Assembly (NCBI GenBank): GCA_922989275.2
Contig: OV277868.1
Span: forward strand, 50,838,216 to 50,902,215
Length of the DNA stretch: 64,000 nucleotides
Reading direction: 5' to 3'
DNA from: Gari tellinella
Taxonomy: Eukaryota; Mollusca; Bivalvia; Cardiida; Psammobiidae
Below are positions 1 to 9,846 of the stretch, one piece after another (positions within the stretch are counted from its first letter, which is position 1; every line of letters starts with the position of its first letter). The position numbers and the translations under genes are program-made. A model generated the notes under the pieces. The model saw nothing but the letters and a program-made list of their open reading frames with translations, made no database searches and was not told where the DNA came from.

Positions 1-146
1 ACAAGTCTTTTTACTTTTACACTACTTACTTTCCAAATACTCTTCCATTTTCTAAATACTGGCCAGTTTACAGTGAATATTGAGGGGTGTGTCCCAAATA
101 TATATAGATTTATGACAAACCGTGCATACACAGAAGAGGGGGCTCC

Positions 147-397
147 TTAACCCCTTACCTGATAGCCTATTTCTAGTATTGAAGATAGGTGATTACTTAA
201 AGCAGGTTGAAAGTAAAGTAGAATGCGCCTTAGGCGCATTCTGCTTTACTTTCAGCCTGCTTTAAGCTTTCATGTGCTAGAATATAGAAATTATTGCCTA
301 TACTATATATTCATGACTGATTAAATTGGAACTACTTTCTTCAGCAGAGGAATAAATCATATGCGCTAAAAGGCGCTTCTATTGGGGAAAGGGTTAA
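147..397 (-). mobile_element. Family A MITE (piggyBac-like, TTAA), full length
   Basis: Bounded by TTAA at both ends with termini CCCCTTACCTG and GGGGAAAGGG. The centre is a near-perfect hairpin of about 65 bp (AAAGCAGGTTGAAAGTAAAG and its complement). It is a non-autonomous element without coding capacity. The piggyBac assignment rests on the TTAA target and the CCC/GGG ends; no transposase is seen. Confidence 0.75.
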
Positions 398-643
398 GCT
401 CTCCTTTGATCTGGGTCTAAACTGTTTGCAAATGATGTACATGTTTAATTTTTCTTCCTGCACATTGTTTTTGTTTTTGATTTATATCCATTTCTGCCAA
501 CTGGCTAATTGGATGCCCCAGAGAGAGGGAAGCAGATACAGAGGAACCTTGGTGCCCTACCCTTCTTCAGCCTCCTGGTTCTTTTGCATGACCCGTGTAT
601 AGCAACGCTGCCATTTCTCCGGATTTTTCCTAAGTCTTCGGAT
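398..643. other. No recognised feature
   Basis: AT-rich sequence with no coding signature. A weak match to the family D flank (AACTGTTTGCA near 420) may be a decayed MITE end. Confidence 0.5.
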
Positions 644-786
644 TTTTATCCTAGCAGATGGTTACTTAAAACAGGCTGAAAGTAAAGCAGAATGCACCTT
701 AAGGCGCATTCTGCTTTACTTTCAACCTGTTTTAAGCAGTCATGTGTCTTCAAAACAAGAAACAGACTATGGGGTAAAGGTACGAT
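644..786 (+). mobile_element. Family A MITE, 5'-truncated
   Basis: It begins inside the element (ATCCTAGCAGATGG), holds the complete central hairpin, and ends ACTATGGGGTAAAGG without the terminal TTAA. Confidence 0.65.
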
Positions 787-1928
787 TAGTAAAATTGCGC
801 CTGAAAATTTGAAATCTTAGGATTTTTATGATCAACTTTTGGCAGCCCTGGTATAGCACTGATACATAGGTTTAAAGTTTTGTCTGAAAGACATGGTCCG
901 GCTGGGGATCAAACTCATGACCCCTAGACAGGCACTAGACGCTACATTTTCTTAGACACTACATTTCTTGGTGTACGTATTTTTGAAGCCATATGGCGAA
1001 ACGTTAAGACGTTACAGCTCATGCAAGTTTTATTGAGATATGTTCCATCTTTGTTTATATAGGGGCGTGCGCAAGGTGAGTTAGAATGTTTTGTAAAGTA
1101 GATGTACTGAAGACCTGGAATTCATGAGCCATTAAAGTGATAACAGTTCGGAATATGGACTGCAATCAAAACTCCATGGCTGTGAATAATTACATTCAGA
1201 ACACAGTATCACATGTATATACCCACCTATTCCTCTCCAACCAGTTATGAGTTGAGCTGATAAAGGGGGCTAACTCTTTTCCTTTATTGAAATTCCTACA
1301 AACCAAGACACAGTTATCAAACTTGAAATCTGTGACATTCCTATCAATGGAACTTGTCCATGTGAAGCTGCAATTTCAGTAATGAACCAAGTACATTGTT
1401 CACCATTTTACCTTCTGAAACTGATTTTCCAAGCATCGCATCATTTCTGTGAACCATTGGATAAGCATAAAATCAGTTTCATTTTGGTATGTTTCATTGT
1501 GGCCAGTTAAAAATGGTGGTATTTTTAGTTACTCCCCTCTAAACTGATCAGTGGACATTTTAGCAATATTTATAAAAGTTAACTCTTCAGAGCTCCAGAT
1601 AAGGAGAGAATTTCAAAAACTAAAATCCATATGCCTCAATAGTTCCCGAAAATCACCTCTCCATTGATTTGAAGCGCTGAGCTTGCCTATAACTTTTCAC
1701 TATTGAAATTTGAACCTTTCAATGGCAACAATGTATAGAAATTGCAACTTCCCACACAGAAGGTTTTTAGTCTATAACTTCCAACTTGCGTTAAACAAAC
1801 ATTGACAAGACCTGAAAGTTGCTCAAACAGGCGACTGCAGAACATAGGCTAAACTTAAAGTTCCTTTGGAGCTTTCTGCATAGCTTTAGTTTTGCATTAA
1901 ACAGCAACATCTTATAGATTTATATACA
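787..1928. other. Intergenic, nothing recognised
   Basis: No ORF of note, no repeat that recurs elsewhere in the window and no RNA gene. The piece near 890-920 resembles a broken tRNA-like T arm (GGATCAAACTC) but has no cloverleaf. Confidence 0.5.
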
Positions 1929-2131
1929 GGGCTCAAGATAAGAAGAGTATTTCACAACTACAAATGTATCTTTATGCTTGCATCAAACCCTATTGTGCGA
2001 CTACTCATTAAAATTGTCTTGAAGAGATGGTTGTAAAAATGTAATGAGCAGTCATCTAATGAGTAGTCACATCATAGCATTTAGTGCAAACATGAAGGGG
2101 GAAATGTTTACTTCCTCTTATCTGGAGCCCT
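1929..2131 (-). mobile_element. Family E foldback MITE (hAT-like)
   Basis: Terminal inverted repeats GGGCTCAAGATAAG and CTTATCTGGAGCCC enclose the family's palindromic core (ACTACTCATTA and TAATGAGTAGT). Small reading frames across it on both strands are by-products of the palindrome. Confidence 0.65.
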
Positions 2132-2489
2132 GTATCAGTATATACATGTACATCTTGACAGAATGGTTGCTTAACGCAAGTTTTGCTTTACTACCGGTCT
2201 CCACCCCTCTAATACACACCTGTTTTTCTCCAACTTGTTGTGAACCTCTCTGGTGCCCGCTCTGTAGAAACAAAAGCAGCTCCGTCATAAATAGTTCACA
2301 ACAGCTCACAACTTCCCAACAACTCCCATAACACCATCACAACCATACCTTTAAACCCTTTCCTTCGTAGATAAGCCTTTTTACTACTCTTCTTCGTACA
2401 AATGCTGCATCATTCATGAATCAACCCAGTCCTGATAAATTAGCCAAAGTAAACTGGTATGTGCTCAGAATAAAACACTATATGATACT

Positions 2490-2746
2490 TTAGCCCCTTA
2501 CCCCATAAATACGCCTTTTTACGACTCTTATCTATTCCTCACCTGAAGAAAATAAGTCAAATTTATACATTCATGAATATGTATCAGAAGAAAACGTTTC
2601 TATATTCTAACAGAATTTACTTTAAAGCAGGCTGAAAGTAAAGCAGAATGTGCCTTAAGGTGCATTCTACTTTACTTTCAACCTGCTTTAAGTGTTCACC
2701 CGTCTTCAAAACTAGGAACAGGCTTGGCTATGGGGTAATGGGTTAA
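2490..2746 (+). mobile_element. Family A MITE, full length
   Basis: Starts TTAGCCCCTTACCCC (the left TTAA has mutated to TTAG) and ends GGGGTAATGGGTTAA. The central hairpin is intact. Confidence 0.75.
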
Positions 2747-2765
2747 CCCCTTCCTTCATTAACCC

Positions 2766-4255
2766 TTAACCCCTTAGTCTGTTTCTAGTTTTAACAAGAG
2801 GGCCTGAAGGCCCTGATATCGCTCACCTCTTGTACTGAAGCCTGATAGCTTTACCTTTCTGTTTCTCTCGTTTTAATCTAAATCCATTCAAATTTGTAGT
2901 ATAGCATGTAAACAGTTTTGGAATACAACCTCATAATTCTAGTATAGTAGAGTACATCAAGGGCAGATAACTAGAACCTAAACTAAACTGAAATGAAGCC
3001 TTTTCTAGCATTTCAAAGTATATCAAGGGCAGATAACTATTGCCACAACGATTAGATTTCAACACTAATTAATTGCACTCCTTTGAGAACTTATAGCTGT
3101 ATACTTTGTGTGCAAGTAAAATCAAAATTCAATGAAAACTGTAGTTGCAAGAGTGTAAACCCTGTTAGATATGGCATTTTCAGCTATTTAAGGGCAGATA
3201 ACTTTTGACCTATTAGTTTGATTTCAACCATAATCACACTTATTGCAACACTTATGGTAATATACAATCTGAGCAAGTTTGAAAAAGACTGGATAAAAAT
3301 TGTGGCATCTAGAGTATAAACACTGTTAAATATGGCATTTTCAGCAATTCAAAGGTAGATAACTCTTGACCTATGCGTCTGATTACAACTATAATCAAAC
3401 TCATTTGAACTCTTGAGGTCATATACAATATGAGCAAGTTTGAGAAAGATTGTGTAAAAATTGTGGCCTCTAGAGTGTAAACACCCTTAAATAAGGCATT
3501 TTCAGCAATTCAAAGGTAGATAACTCTCGACCTATGCGTCTGATTTCAATCATAATCAATCTCATCTGAACTCCTATAGACATATTGAATCTGAGCAGGT
3601 TTGACATAGATTGGATAAAAATTGTGGCCTCTAGAAGGTAAACACTGTTAAATATGGCATTTTCAGCAGTTCAAAGGTAGATTACTCTTGAACTTTTATT
3701 CTGATTTCAATCATAATCAAACTCATTCGAACTCTTATGGTAATATACAATCTGAGCAAGTTTTAGAAAGATTGGATAAAAATTGTGGCCTCTAGAGTGA
3801 AACACTGTTAAATATGGCATTTTCAGCAATTCAAAGGTTCATAACTCTTGATCTATTGGTCAGATTTCAACCATAATCGAACTCATCCGAACTCTTATGG
3901 TAATATACAATCTGAGCAAGTTACAGACAGTTTGGATTAAAATTGTGGCCTCTAGAGAATAAACACAAAAATTGTTGACGACGGACGACGAACGACGGAC
4001 ACCGGACATTCAAGGATTGCAAAAGCTCACCCTGAGCTAGCTCAGGTGAGCTAAAAATAGGCGACCATTTAAAAGCAGGTTGAAAGTAAAGTAGAATGTG
4101 CCTTAAGGCGCATTCTACTTTACTTTCAGCCTGCTTTAAGCTATCATCTCCTAGAACATAGAAAATATTTCTTATCATACATATTCATCAATGTAAAAAT
4201 TGGTACTATCTTCTTCAGTTTTGGAATAAATTAAAGTTATGGGGTAATGGGTTAA
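2766..4255 (-). mobile_element. Family A MITE split by a GCTCACC-family insertion
   Basis: The left end (TTAACCCCTTAGTCTG, TTTCTAGTTTT) stops at about 2792. The rest of the same MITE resumes at about 4058 (ATAGGCGACCATTTAAAAGC) and closes with GGGGTAATGGGTTAA. The 1.26-kb repeat between the halves is therefore the younger insertion. Confidence 0.7.
2793..4057 (-). repeat. GCTCACC-family repeat with internal tandem units
   Basis: One end is the palindrome AGGGCCTGAAGGCCCT followed by GCTCACC; the other is a hairpin around CTGAGCTAGCTCAGG ending GTGAGC. The body is about six degenerate repeats of some 160 bp, each with a block like GTTAAATATGGCATTTTCAG. No long ORF. A near-homologous inverted copy lies at 59666-60885. 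The superfamily is unknown. Confidence 0.65.
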
Positions 4256-4308
4256 CTTAAAGTGTCACAAACCAATATTCATAGATGGTGTTGAATACTG
4301 ATGGTAGC

Positions 4309-4559
4309 TTAACTCTTTGAACCCTAGTCCCGCATATAGGCGTGCTTTTCAAACAGTGTACATGTGAATAGTACACCTGTCCTTTGCAAACAGTGAAGAC
4401 CCAGATCAGAGGGCTCCGAAAGGAGCCCTCTGATCAGGGTCTTCACTGTTTGTCAGTAATGCCGAAATTGACAAAAACAACTCTTAAAAGCCAGAAATTG
4501 ACTAGACAAAAATCGAAACTGGAATTGTCCATTTAAAGTTTCAGGGAGGAAAGAGTTAA
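4309..4559 (+). mobile_element. Family B MITE (TTAA), full length
   Basis: TTAACTCTTTGAACCC at the left and GGGAGGAAAGAGTTAA at the right. The central perfect hairpin pairs GATCAGAGGGCTCC with GGAGCCCTCTGATC, extended outward by CAAACAGTGAAGACCC. Two almost identical copies lie at 26988 and 62403. Confidence 0.75.
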
Positions 4560-4760
4560 AGGCTAAAGCAGCTTCTACTTTACTTTCATCTAGCTTTATG
4601 CAGTCATCTGCCTTGGATAGGGCAGATTAGCACTTGCTACAGAGGAAAGGGTTAAAGCAGGCCAACACTATATCTGTACTATTCCTTAAGTAGCATTCAC
4701 CTGTCTTGGCTTGAAGACACTGAAAACAGACTACGAAGGAAAGGGTTCATCATAGGCGAC
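4560..4760. repeat. Scrambled MITE fragments
   Basis: Pieces of family A arms (CTTCTACTTTACTTTCATC, TTAAAGCAGG, GGAAAGGGTT) without an intact element. Confidence 0.45.
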
Positions 4761-4936
4761 TACCGGGTATATATAAACCTGCAACACTGAGAAGGTCTGC
4801 ATTGATGCTCGAAAAGTATATTTAACAAGTGTCAGTACAAACCAGTCATTCATTACTATAATCCACATTACAAGGGTAAACATAACAGTATATATAACAG
4901 TATATTATATAAAGAATTTCCAATAAAGATTTTATC

Positions 4937-5013
4937 ATGACCAGAAGGCTGCAGGCTAGTGAAAAAGAGTTCTTCTATATACTGTCTAACCCCAACAGCT
5001 CAAACTGGCTCAG
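4937..5013 (+). CDS. Possible short coding exon, unidentified
   Basis: An open frame starts at an ATG at 4937 and encodes 25 residues, including ASEKEFFYILSNPNSSNWL, with no stop before a donor-like CAG|GTAAAA at 5013/5014. The amino-acid composition looks protein-like and the segment is not repeated elsewhere in the window. No partner exon was found, the start could instead be an acceptor just before 4945, and no family was recognised. Chance is a real alternative at this length. Confidence 0.25.
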
Positions 5014-5060
5014 GTAAAACGTTCCTGCATTTCAAAGTTAATATGTGGCTTATATGGGTA

Positions 5061-5179
5061 TTTTCAGATGGTAGCTTAAAACAGACTGAAAGTAAAGCTG
5101 AATGCGCCTAAAGCACATTCTGCTTTACTTTCATCACCTATCTTAAATACTAGAAATAGGCTATGGGGTAATGTGTTAA
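5061..5179 (+). mobile_element. Family A MITE, 5'-truncated
   Basis: Contains the hairpin (AAAGTAAAGCTGAATGCGCC and its partner) and the right end CTATGGGGTAATGTGTTAA; the left half is missing. Confidence 0.6.
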
Positions 5180-5284
5180 ACAGTACTGCTTGTATCGTTT
5201 TCTGAAGACAGTTTTCTAATGTCATATGGGCCACAAACCCCACTAAAATTAATACATCATATCATAATACAAATAATCTCATCT

Positions 5285-5492
5285 TTAGATCTCTGAAGAC
5301 AAGATGCTGCTTAATGCAGAATAAATGTAATGCAGAAAATCTCCTTCTTCTTGTTTCTTTTCACTTGCTCTTGTCCGTCTGGTTGCAGAGATTAACTGCA
5401 TTGTACTCCTCAGGTCCTGCACATTGACAAACAGTTCTAGTTGAGTGGGTCTCTTCATGACCACAACATTTCCCTCTCCATGTCTTTTACAT
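5285..5492 (-). CDS. Possible terminal exon of an unidentified minus-strand gene
   Basis: On the minus strand an open frame runs from about 5492 to a TAA at 5285-5287 and encodes about 68 residues. It includes MKRPTQLELFVNVQDLRST followed by a basic stretch ATRRTRASEKKQEE. It lacks repeat character. If spliced after the 7030-7080 exon (which ends with two bases of a codon) at CTGAG|ATGT, the frame is kept. That acceptor has a poor pyrimidine tract, so the join is uncertain. No protein family was recognised. Confidence 0.35.
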
Positions 5493-5608
5493 CTCAGCTA
5501 TGACTTACTTCCTTAGGTCATAAGGAACTCCTTTTTTCAAACATTTGGCTACAACTTGTGTCAACGAAGTCTGCGTCAAGGGGCTTTCTGTATTACTTTT
5601 ATAATGCA

Positions 5609-5859
5609 TTAACCCTTTCCCACATAGCAAATCTCTAGTATTAAATATAGGTGTCCACTTAAAGCAGGTTGAAAGTAAAGCAGAATGCGCTTTAAGCGCA
5701 TTCTGCTTTACTTTCAGCCTGCTTTAAGCTATCATCTGCTAGAATATAGAAAATATTTTGCATGATAAATATTTATGACTGTATAAATTGGAACTATTTT
5801 CTTCAGTGAAGGAATAAACTTAATGTGCTAAAAGGCGCTTCTATGTGGGAAAGGGTTAA
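5609..5859 (-). mobile_element. Family A MITE, full length
   Basis: TTAACCCTTTCCC at the left and GGGAAAGGGTTAA at the right, with the complete A hairpin. Confidence 0.75.
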
Positions 5860-5906
5860 GAAGCCATTAGGCTAAAACACCATCCCTATATCATATCAAT
5901 AGTTGC

Positions 5907-6139
5907 TTAATCCATTACCCCATAAATACGCCTTTTTACGCCTCAAATTTGTTCCTGGACTAAAGAGAATAATTCCAATATGAATATGCAACAAAAGAAG
6001 TATATTCTATTTCCTAGGAGATGGTGGCTTAAAGCAGGCTGAAAAAAGGGCAGAATGCACCTTTAGGTGCATTCTGCTTTACTTTCAACCTGCTTAAGTA
6101 ATCACCTTGTTTCAAAACTAGAAACAGGGTATGGGTTAA
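5907..6139 (+). mobile_element. Family A MITE, full length
   Basis: TTAATCCATTACCCC to ATGGGTTAA with the A hairpin. Its right TTAA (6136-6139) is also the left boundary of a family B-like element. Confidence 0.7.
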
Positions 6140-6390
6140 CACATTCAACACAAGCAACAAGTGTTATAGTTGTCATTTACAAACAGGGTACCTGTAATGA
6201 GTGCACTTGTCCTATGTAAACAATGTAAACCCTGATCAGAGGACTCCTGCAGGAGCCTGTCCTGTGATTAGGGTCTGCACAGCCACTGTATGCCATTTTG
6301 CATAATATTCTAATTTCTAAACATCAACCTTAAATAGTCCATAATGCACTATACTTAAATTTAATTGGACACTGGAATTTCTAATGAGGT
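6136..6390 (+). mobile_element. Family B-like MITE, diverged
   Basis: Starts TTAACACATTCAACAC. It has the hairpin flank ACAAACAGGGTACCTG and a decayed stem around CTCCTGCAGGAG. The right end is eroded, so its boundary is approximate. Confidence 0.5.
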
Positions 6391-6515
6391 AAATCAATTT
6401 TTGGTTGTCATTTGGAGAATTACTTTGAAACTGCTTGTCTGAATGTTCAGTCCTTCTTATAGGTCACTTCATTTTACATAGAGTCAACAAAAGGTTAAGT
6501 AAAAACAGTATATCA

Positions 6516-6924
6516 GGGTTCCAGATAAGAGGGAGTTAACTGCACAAATCCAACATTTTCTCACTTATTAAAAATAATTTTAGCACCAAATCCTATGGTG
6601 TTATACTCATTAGAATCGCAGGACTCCAGATAAGAGGTAGTTTTTTCAACAAATCCCACATTTTCTCACTATTTTTAGCACCAAATCCTATGGTGTTACT
6701 ACTCATTAGAATCGTCTCGAAGAGACGATTCTAATGAGTAGTGACACCATAGGGTTTAATTCAGAAATAAAGATTTTAGTTTTTGAAAAACTACCCTTAT
6801 CTGGTGCTCTGGAATCGTCTCTTCAAGACAATTCTAATGAGTAGTGACACCATATGTTAAAAGCAGAAATAAAGATTTTAAGTTTTTGAAATACTCTCTT
6901 TATCTGGAGCCTGGAGCCCAGCTG
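6516..6924. mobile_element. Family E MITE with a second family E copy nested in its centre
   Basis: The outer element is flanked by GTATATCA (6508-6515) and GTATATGA (6925-6932), an 8-bp duplication with one mismatch. Inside, a second copy begins GGACTCCAGATAAGAGG at about 6617 and ends at about 6812. It interrupts the palindromic core near AGAATCG, and AATCG recurs on its far side. Confidence 0.65.
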
Positions 6925-7029
6925 GTATATGATTAAAATTTCCTACTCGGGAATAATTTATTTATTAAGCTGAATAAAATTTGATAATTTAGACTTTTGT
7001 TTGAATTGAGATTCCATCTTTCCACTTAC

Positions 7030-7080
7030 CTCAATGTGAAGAAACTATCTGGAGGCCCCACATATATTGGTGACAATCTC
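7030..7080 (-). CDS. Possible internal coding exon, unidentified minus-strand gene
   Basis: Read on the minus strand, a 51-nt segment lies between a good acceptor (pyrimidine-rich tract ending TTGTTACAG) and a strong donor (GAG|GTAAGT). One frame is open and reads RLSPIYVGPPDSFFTL, with one base carried in and two carried out. The paired consensus splice sites make this more convincing than its length suggests. The protein was not recognised. The 5285-5492 segment is a phase-compatible downstream candidate. Confidence 0.4.
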
Positions 7081-7274
7081 CTGTAACAAAGTTTAAAAAT
7101 GACATGTGTCAGTGAAAACATATTAGCCTAAAACACATGTACAAGGAAAACAACAGACAAAGAGTCTTCTGACAAAAAAAGACAATATCTGATCATGGTC
7201 TATTTCGTTTGCTAATCCATAGTGTTGGTCTCCTAGAGTAGAATATAGTGTAGACTAGTTCCTCTCCATTTCTT

Positions 7275-7475
7275 GTACTTAAGAAATGTAACCACTTAAA
7301 GCAGAGTAAAAGTAAAGCAGAATGCTCCTAAGCATTCTGCTTTACTTTTAATCTGCTTTAAGCTACTATCTGGAAAGATTGAAAAAGCCCTTTGTGTTAG
7401 TTTTTTTATCTTCAGAACTTCTTAGGTGGGAACTTATATATGTAACCTTCTAAGTGCAAACTAATTGGAGGCATT
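7275..7475. mobile_element. Diverged A-type hairpin element
   Basis: Hairpin with arms CTTAAAGCAGAGTAAAAGTA and its complement around AGAATGCTCCTAAGCATTCT. It is followed by a tail like that at 48235-48340 (TTCTTAGGTGGGAAC). Terminal TTAA sites are not clear. Confidence 0.45.
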
Positions 7476-7489
7476 TAACAGCATTTTTA

Positions 7490-7700
7490 TGGGTTTTACT
7501 GTGCATATATGTGAAGAGAATACTTGTCCTATGCAAACAGTGTAGACCCTGATAAGAGGGTTCCTAGCTAATGCCCCTGGGAAACGTCTGACCAGGCGAC
7601 AGGGTCTGCATTTTTTGTCAATGAAATAGTTAAAAAATGGACAAGACTTACTGTAAAATGGAATTGTCCATTTAAAGTTTCTGGGGGTGAATGGGTTTAC
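7490..7700. mobile_element. Family B-like MITE, degenerate
   Basis: Contains ATACTTGTCCTATGCAAACA, a decayed stem, and the family B right flank GGAATTGTCCATTTAAAG. Termini are eroded. Confidence 0.45.
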
Positions 7701-8339
7701 TCAGCAAATGTCATCTTGAGCTATATTTAGCTGAAACAATTTGATCCCCATCTAAAGACTAATATTATATAGAATTTAAAATAATATTTGCAATTTATGA
7801 AACTATAAACACCCAATTAGACCTAATTGGAATTTAATTGATGCAGAAATTAAGTAAGTTTTGCATTTTCGCAGGGAAGTGCAAGTGTTGGCGTCTATCA
7901 CATGATAGGTAGACGTTGTTAAGGTCATTTACACACGCGTGTTTCTAAAAATAGACTCGTGTGAATATTAATTTACCCGGACTTGTTCTTCGATTTCGTC
8001 TCTCTAAGACCTTTTTCGTCCATGTCATGAAATTCGTTGTCATCGTGAACAGAGGATGCATCTGAAAAGCTGTTTGTTCGTCTGTCCGAGAAGGCTCTAT
8101 ATCTATGACGATCCGCATCTGAAAATTTAACCTAAGAGTGACGCAAAATAATATGCAAATGAGGTCTATATAGTGCCGACGACTCCACGTCCATGTTGTC
8201 AATTAAAACCAAGACATTTTCCAATTTAGGTTGTATTACAATTGTAATGCTGAGGAAAACAATGACAACGTGAAATAAGGAAGATAACAAAACTTGCAAT
8301 ACAACATACACATTTTTAGCAGCATCTAACCAACGCATT

Positions 8340-8571
8340 TATTGAAGGATAACAGCCGATAAGTGTGCCATGTGCGATTACAACCACGTGCTAATACCTT
8401 TTCCTCTCGACTCCAAAAATTCTGCAGCTTCCAGAAGCGTCTCCAAACTCATAACTTCCACAGATGTAGAAAACAAATTCGTATAACTCGGCTCTATATC
8501 AAATCTCCATCAGTTTGATCGTTTGTCTTGAAAGTAAACTTAATCGATGTTTCATCAAAACTCGGTAAGAT
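8340..8571. promoter_or_regulatory. Candidate promoter segment, left half
   Basis: Non-repetitive sequence with an E-box (CCACGTG near 8391). Just before the 4-kb inverted-repeat element it holds a CGGTAAG that could act as a splice donor and an ATGGCGGGCGGC. The complementary right half begins at 12564. The promoter role is inferred from base composition and motifs only. Confidence 0.3.
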
Positions 8572-8581
8572 GGCGGGCGGC
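8572..8581. repeat. Left 10-bp direct repeat of the 4-kb element
   Basis: GGCGGGCGGC here and at 12554-12563 exactly flank the inverted termini, apart from one extra G on the left. The size fits the target duplication of a Mutator-like transposon. GC-rich sequence could in principle repeat by chance. Confidence 0.5.
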
Positions 8582-8654
8582 GGGTCCGTCGATTCACCCC
8601 ACAAAACCCAATAGACACCAATAGTAACCAACAGATACCAATAAAACCAAATAT

Positions 8655-9846
8655 GAGTTAAATCTACGACATATAGGCATTTATATCAATTTATAAGTAT
8701 TATATTATGAGTTTATGGATATATTTAAGTTATATTTATCATTTGGAGTAAAAAAAATCGACCAAATATACATTAATACCGATCATAACCATACCGCTCC
8801 AAATCGACTATTCACCCAACAAAACTTTTGAGATGTGATCACGTCGCAAAACGAGTTGAATCTACTACATGTAGGCATTTATATCAATTTATAAGTATTA
8901 TATTATGAGTTTATGGATATATTTAAGTTATATTTATCATTTGGAGTAAAAAAAATCGACCAAATATACATTAATACCGATCATAACCATACCGCTCCAA
9001 ATCGACTATTCACCCAACAAAACTTTTGAGATGTGGTCACGTCGCAAAACGAGTTGAATCTACTACATGTAGGCATTTATATCAATTTATAAGTATTATA
9101 TTATGAGTTTATGGATATATTTAAGATATATTTATCATTTGGAGTAAAAAAATCGACCAAATATACATTAATACCGATCATAACCATACCGCTCCAAATC
9201 GACTATTCACCCAACAAAACTTTTGAGATGTGATCACGTCGCAAAACGAGTTGAATCTACTACATGTAGGCATTTATATCAATTTATAAGTATTATATTA
9301 TGAGTTTATGGATATATTTAAGTTATATTTATCATTTGGAGTAAAAAAAATCGACCAAATATACATTAATACCGATCATAACCATACCGCTCCAAATCGA
9401 CTATTCACCCAACAAAACTTTTGAGATGTGGTCACGTCGCAAAACGAGTTGAATCTACTACATGTAGGCATTTATATCAATTTATAAGTATTATATTATG
9501 AGTTTATGGATATATTTAAGATATATTTATCATTTGGAGTAAAAAAATCGACCAAATATACATTAATACCGATCATAACCATACCGCTCGAAATCGACTA
9601 TTCACCCAACAAAACTTTTGAGATATGGTCACGTCGCAAAACGAGTTGAATCTACTACATTTAGGCATATGTATATATATTATAATTAGAGTTTGTGGCC
9701 ATAAGTTTCAAAGTTTATTACTATATTGAAATTTTATGTATCATTTAGCTAAAAATCAATCATTAATTAAAATCAGCTATAACTATACGCTCCAAATCTG
9801 GAATTCACCCAACAAAAGTTGTGCTATGTGGACCTGGACGATGAAA
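8655..9846 (+). repeat. ~197-bp tandem repeat, left arm
   Basis: Units start at 8655, 8853, 9051, 9248 and 9446 (198, 198, 197, 198 and 197 bp), with a diverged sixth at 9643-9846. Units 2-3 and 4-5 share paired variants (AAGTTATAT versus AAGATATAT; GTGATCAC versus GTGGTCAC), so a dimer was duplicated. Each unit contains ATTCACCCAACAAAAC, a near copy of the element's own terminus. Confidence 0.85.

Noticed and set aside
8132..8338. Minus-strand frame with a hydrophobic stretch (LQVLLSSLFHVVIVFLSITI) as a first exon
   Set aside because: It lies near the putative promoter, but no donor in a compatible phase was found and a pyrimidine-rich acceptor-like tract runs through it.
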